A DNA stretch of 64,000 bases from a candidate division KSB1 bacterium (GTDB taxonomy: Bacteria > Zhuqueibacterota > Zhuqueibacteria > Thermofontimicrobiales > Thermofontimicrobiaceae), in the NCBI GenBank assembly GCA_034506395.1, contig JAPDPQ010000015.1, positions 1-64,000 of the forward strand. Direction: 5' to 3'. A model generated the notes under the pieces. The model searched no databases. It had not been told where the DNA came from and saw nothing but the letters and a program-made list of their open reading frames with translations. Position numbers and translations under genes: made by a program. This document shows positions 62,170 through 64,000 of the stretch, in pieces (positions within the stretch are counted from its first letter, which is position 1; each line of letters begins with the position of its first letter).

Positions 62170-62455
62170 CTATGTCCCTATCAATAAAATTCAGTTTTAA
62201 TTTGAAAGCAAATAGCATGGTGCATGGCACATGGCGCTTGAAATTTAGAACATGGGTGCTTTTTGTCGTCCCCCCCTTTGAAGCGACCGAAGGAAGTGTC
62301 CGCCAGTTGGCGGATAATGGGTCAGGGGGGGATGTTAACTGATTCCAAATTGAACAACAAATAACCCTAAAACCAATTTGCTTTCAATCTCGATTCTCCA
62401 TGCCATTTACCCCATGCGCCATGCTCCAAGCCCCATGCCCCATGCTCTATGCAAC
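62170..62455. other. Spacer between adaptor and RND genes with repeat fragment and CCATGC tract
   Basis: There is no gene here. Bases 62214-62235 and 62396-62456 hold degenerate CATGGC and CCATGC-type tandem words; the second tract runs up to the stop codon of the adaptor gene. A partial dispersed palindromic repeat lies at 62269-62335. No terminator was seen, so both RND genes may share one transcript. Confidence 0.6.
62269..62335. repeat. Dispersed palindromic repeat, partial copy C
   Basis: About 67 bases from the run of C before TTTGAAGCGACC to GGGGGGATGT. It matches the reverse complement of the left two thirds of the element inside the PKS gene, including GCGACCGAAGGAAGT and the CGCCAGTTGGCGG palindrome, with a few substitutions. 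The second outer arm is missing. Confidence 0.82.
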
Positions 62456-63331
62456 TCATTCCCCTTCGATTCGCACTTCCGTCCCATCCTCCAGCAAGTT
62501 CTGCCCCAATACCACGACCTGATCCCCAGCCTTCAAATCCCCCTGCACTTCGATCAAGTCGTTCACCATCGCTCCCGTCTGCACCCGCACCTGCTTTGCC
62601 TTGCCATCATCGATGCGGAACACATAGCGATTGGCGCCCGTGCGGACGATCGCATCCAGCGGCACCACCAGCCCCGTATGGTCGCCAAGTTTGACGTAGC
62701 AGCGGGCAAACATGCCAGGCTTAAGCTTCAAATTTGGGTTGTCGATGGAAATTTTCACCGTGGCCATGCGGGACAGCCGATCGAGCACAGGATCGATCTC
62801 AGCGATTTTGCCCACCAGTCGCTCGTTCGGATAGGCATCCAGCTCCACCGAAACCGTCTCGCCAATTCTGATCTGGCGGAGATTGGCTTCGGAAACTTTG
62901 CCATTCATATAAATTGGCCGCAAGCCACTAATGGTATAAGCTGGCTTTTGTACCGAGACCCGACTGCCGATCTCCACCTGATCGCTGGTGATCACCCCGC
63001 TGTTTGTCGCTTCGATCCGCACCCTGGCGAACTCCATGCCTGGCACATCCTGCTGCACCTCAGCAAGCACCTGGTCTTTGCGAACGAAATTTCCTAGAGA
63101 GACCGACTCCGAAACTACGATGCCATTGGCTCGTGGAAAAACCTCCACTTGAAACGTCGGCGCCAACTCCCCTGTGATCTTGATCTGCTCCGCAATCAGC
63201 ATCTCTTGAACCTTTGCCGCCCGCACGGCAACCACCGCTGCTTCGGGCTTGGCCGTGCTCATCGAGTCCTGCTTTTTCCCACAATTTAGAATGAATAACG
63301 TAGTGAATATCATTAAAAAGATTTTTCGCAT
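62456..63331 (-). CDS. RND periplasmic adaptor (membrane fusion protein), short form
   Basis: This protein of about 291 residues links an RND permease to an outer-membrane channel. A lipoprotein-like signal (MRKIFLMIFTTLFILNC) is followed by a beta-barrel/lipoyl region. The two lipoyl halves (GIVVSESVSLGNFVRKDQVLAEV, read as GIVVSESVSLGNFVRKDQ, near residue 67 and NSGVITSDQVEIGSRV near 105) are joined by only about a dozen residues, so the usual alpha-helical hairpin is absent. The barrel and membrane-proximal domains follow (LKPGMFARCYVKLGD near 215). The start at 63331 has AGGAG about 7 bases upstream; an in-frame ATG 27 codons earlier lacks one and would remove the signal from the N-terminus. 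The RND gene follows. Confidence 0.9.
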   Translation of the reverse strand: MRKIFLMIFTTLFILNCGKKQDSMSTAKPEAAVVAVRAAKVQEMLIAEQIKITGELAPTFQVEVFPRANGIVVSESVSLGNFVRKDQVLAEVQQDVPGMEFARVRIEATNSGVITSDQVEIGSRVSVQKPAYTISGLRPIYMNGKVSEANLRQIRIGETVSVELDAYPNERLVGKIAEIDPVLDRLSRMATVKISIDNPNLKLKPGMFARCYVKLGDHTGLVVPLDAIVRTGANRYVFRIDDGKAKQVRVQTGAMVNDLIEVQGDLKAGDQVVVLGQNLLEDGTEVRIEGE

Positions 63332-63460
63332 TTTGTTTCTCCTGCAAAAGATTTTATTGTCTACCTGGTATTGGATATTGGTTATCAGACAACGGATATT
63401 CGGAATCAGCATCTAATTTATCAGGTAAAGAATTTGAGTTTACTCTTTACATAAAAATCG

Positions 63461-63968
63461 GAATGTCATGCCTGCGAAGGCAGGCACCCCATACCTAATC
63501 TTATTCTACCCAAAGATTCCTGCATCCGCAGGAATGACAAGCCACAGAATGTCATGCCTGCACATGCAGGCATCCCATGCCTAATGTGATTCTACCCAAA
63601 GATTCCTGCATCCGCAGGAATGACAAAGTATAGAATGTCATGCCTGCGCATGCAGGCATCCCATGCCTAATGTGATTCTACCCAAAGATTCCTGCATCCG
63701 CAGGAATGACAAGCCACAGAATGTCATGCCTGCGCTTGCAGGCACCCCATGCCTAATCTTATTCTACCCAAAGATTCCTGCATCCGCAGGAATGACAAAG
63801 AATAGAATGTCATGCCTGCACATGCAGGCACCCCATGCCTAACGTGATTCTACCCAAAGATTCCTGCATCCGCAGGAATGACAAAGAATAGAATGTCATG
63901 CCTGCGAAAGCAGGCACCCCATGCCTAACGTGATTCTACCCAAAGATTCCTGCATCCGCAGGAGTGAC
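63461..63968. repeat. Tandem array of six 86-base units, each with two hairpins
   Basis: Units start at 63461, 63547, 63633, 63719, 63805 and 63891, exactly 86 bases apart; the last is cut at about 78 bases. Each unit has hairpin 1 (GCCTGC, four-base loop, GCAGGC) and hairpin 2 (TTCCTGC ATCC GCAGGAA), flanked by TGTCAT at the left and ATGACA at the right. The four-base loop of hairpin 1 varies (GAAG, ACAT, GCAT, GCTT, ACAT, GAAA) while its stem does not. There are no unique spacers, so it is not a CRISPR array. It lies about 130 bases upstream of the adaptor start. Confidence 0.95.
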
Positions 63969-64000
63969 CTCTATTCATATCCCTTTAATGCAAAAAGAAC

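Noticed and set aside
63461..63968. CRISPR array
   Set aside because: The period is 86 bases, units are nearly identical over their full length with no unique spacers, and no cas genes are present.

Overview
The window looks like a chromosome segment of an uncultured Gram-negative bacterium of the FCB superphylum, for example a KSB1/Calditrichota-like lineage. The main clue is a large secreted protein ending in a type A C-terminal sorting domain (NYPNPFNP motif, then VYNLMGQ and SGIYFYQI). An outer-membrane barrel protein, a LapA/LapB pair and an RND pump support two membranes. No rRNA or tRNA was found, so the phylum is an inference. Layout: (1) Bases 1-30632, all on the minus strand, hold a hybrid lipopeptide/polyketide assembly line that runs off the left edge. 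In order of transcription it is a GNAT acetyltransferase; FAAL-ACP-KS-AT-DH-ER-KR-ACP; KS-AT-DH-ER-KR-ACP-C-A-PCP; KS-AT-KR-carrier; C-A-PCP; and a C-A... protein cut by the window edge. The expected product is an acyl chain activated by the FAAL, extended by two fully reducing ketide steps, joined to an amino acid, extended by a beta-hydroxy ketide unit and then by at least two more amino acids. No release domain is visible. (2) Bases 30633-32153 carry no convincing gene. (3) Bases 32154-36236 encode a multidomain secreted protein with a matrixin-like domain that has lost zinc ligands, followed by a clear terminator. (4) Bases 36515-45000, minus strand, hold a mixed set: DUF72, a possible zinc-PLC-like protein, a barrel/coiled-coil/TPR envelope protein, an unknown protein, shikimate kinase, a TPR membrane protein and a LiaF-like/PspC pair. 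(5) Bases 45279-50191 form a tightly packed minus-strand series: amidase, Nudix, endonuclease V, HDAC-like deacetylase and PCMT. Several of these repair or clean up chemical damage. (6) Bases 50397-56933 hold lapA-lapB-SPOR/TPR-Mth938-DUF1232 plus two tRNA methylthiotransferases, miaB and mtaB. (7) Bases 57089-58895, plus strand, hold a Nudix hydrolase and an RlmI-like rRNA methyltransferase. (8) Bases 59110-63331, minus strand, hold an RND pump and its short adaptor. Upstream of the adaptor lies a tandem array of six 86-base units, each with two hairpins. The most unusual sequence-level observation is a palindromic repeat of 105 bases (35 codons) lying in frame inside the AT domain of the third assembly-line protein. 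Close relatives of this element lie between genes at 2126-2202 and 62269-62335. The left assembly-line genes (1-10689) and the RND operon also share a visibly higher GC content than the rest of the window.
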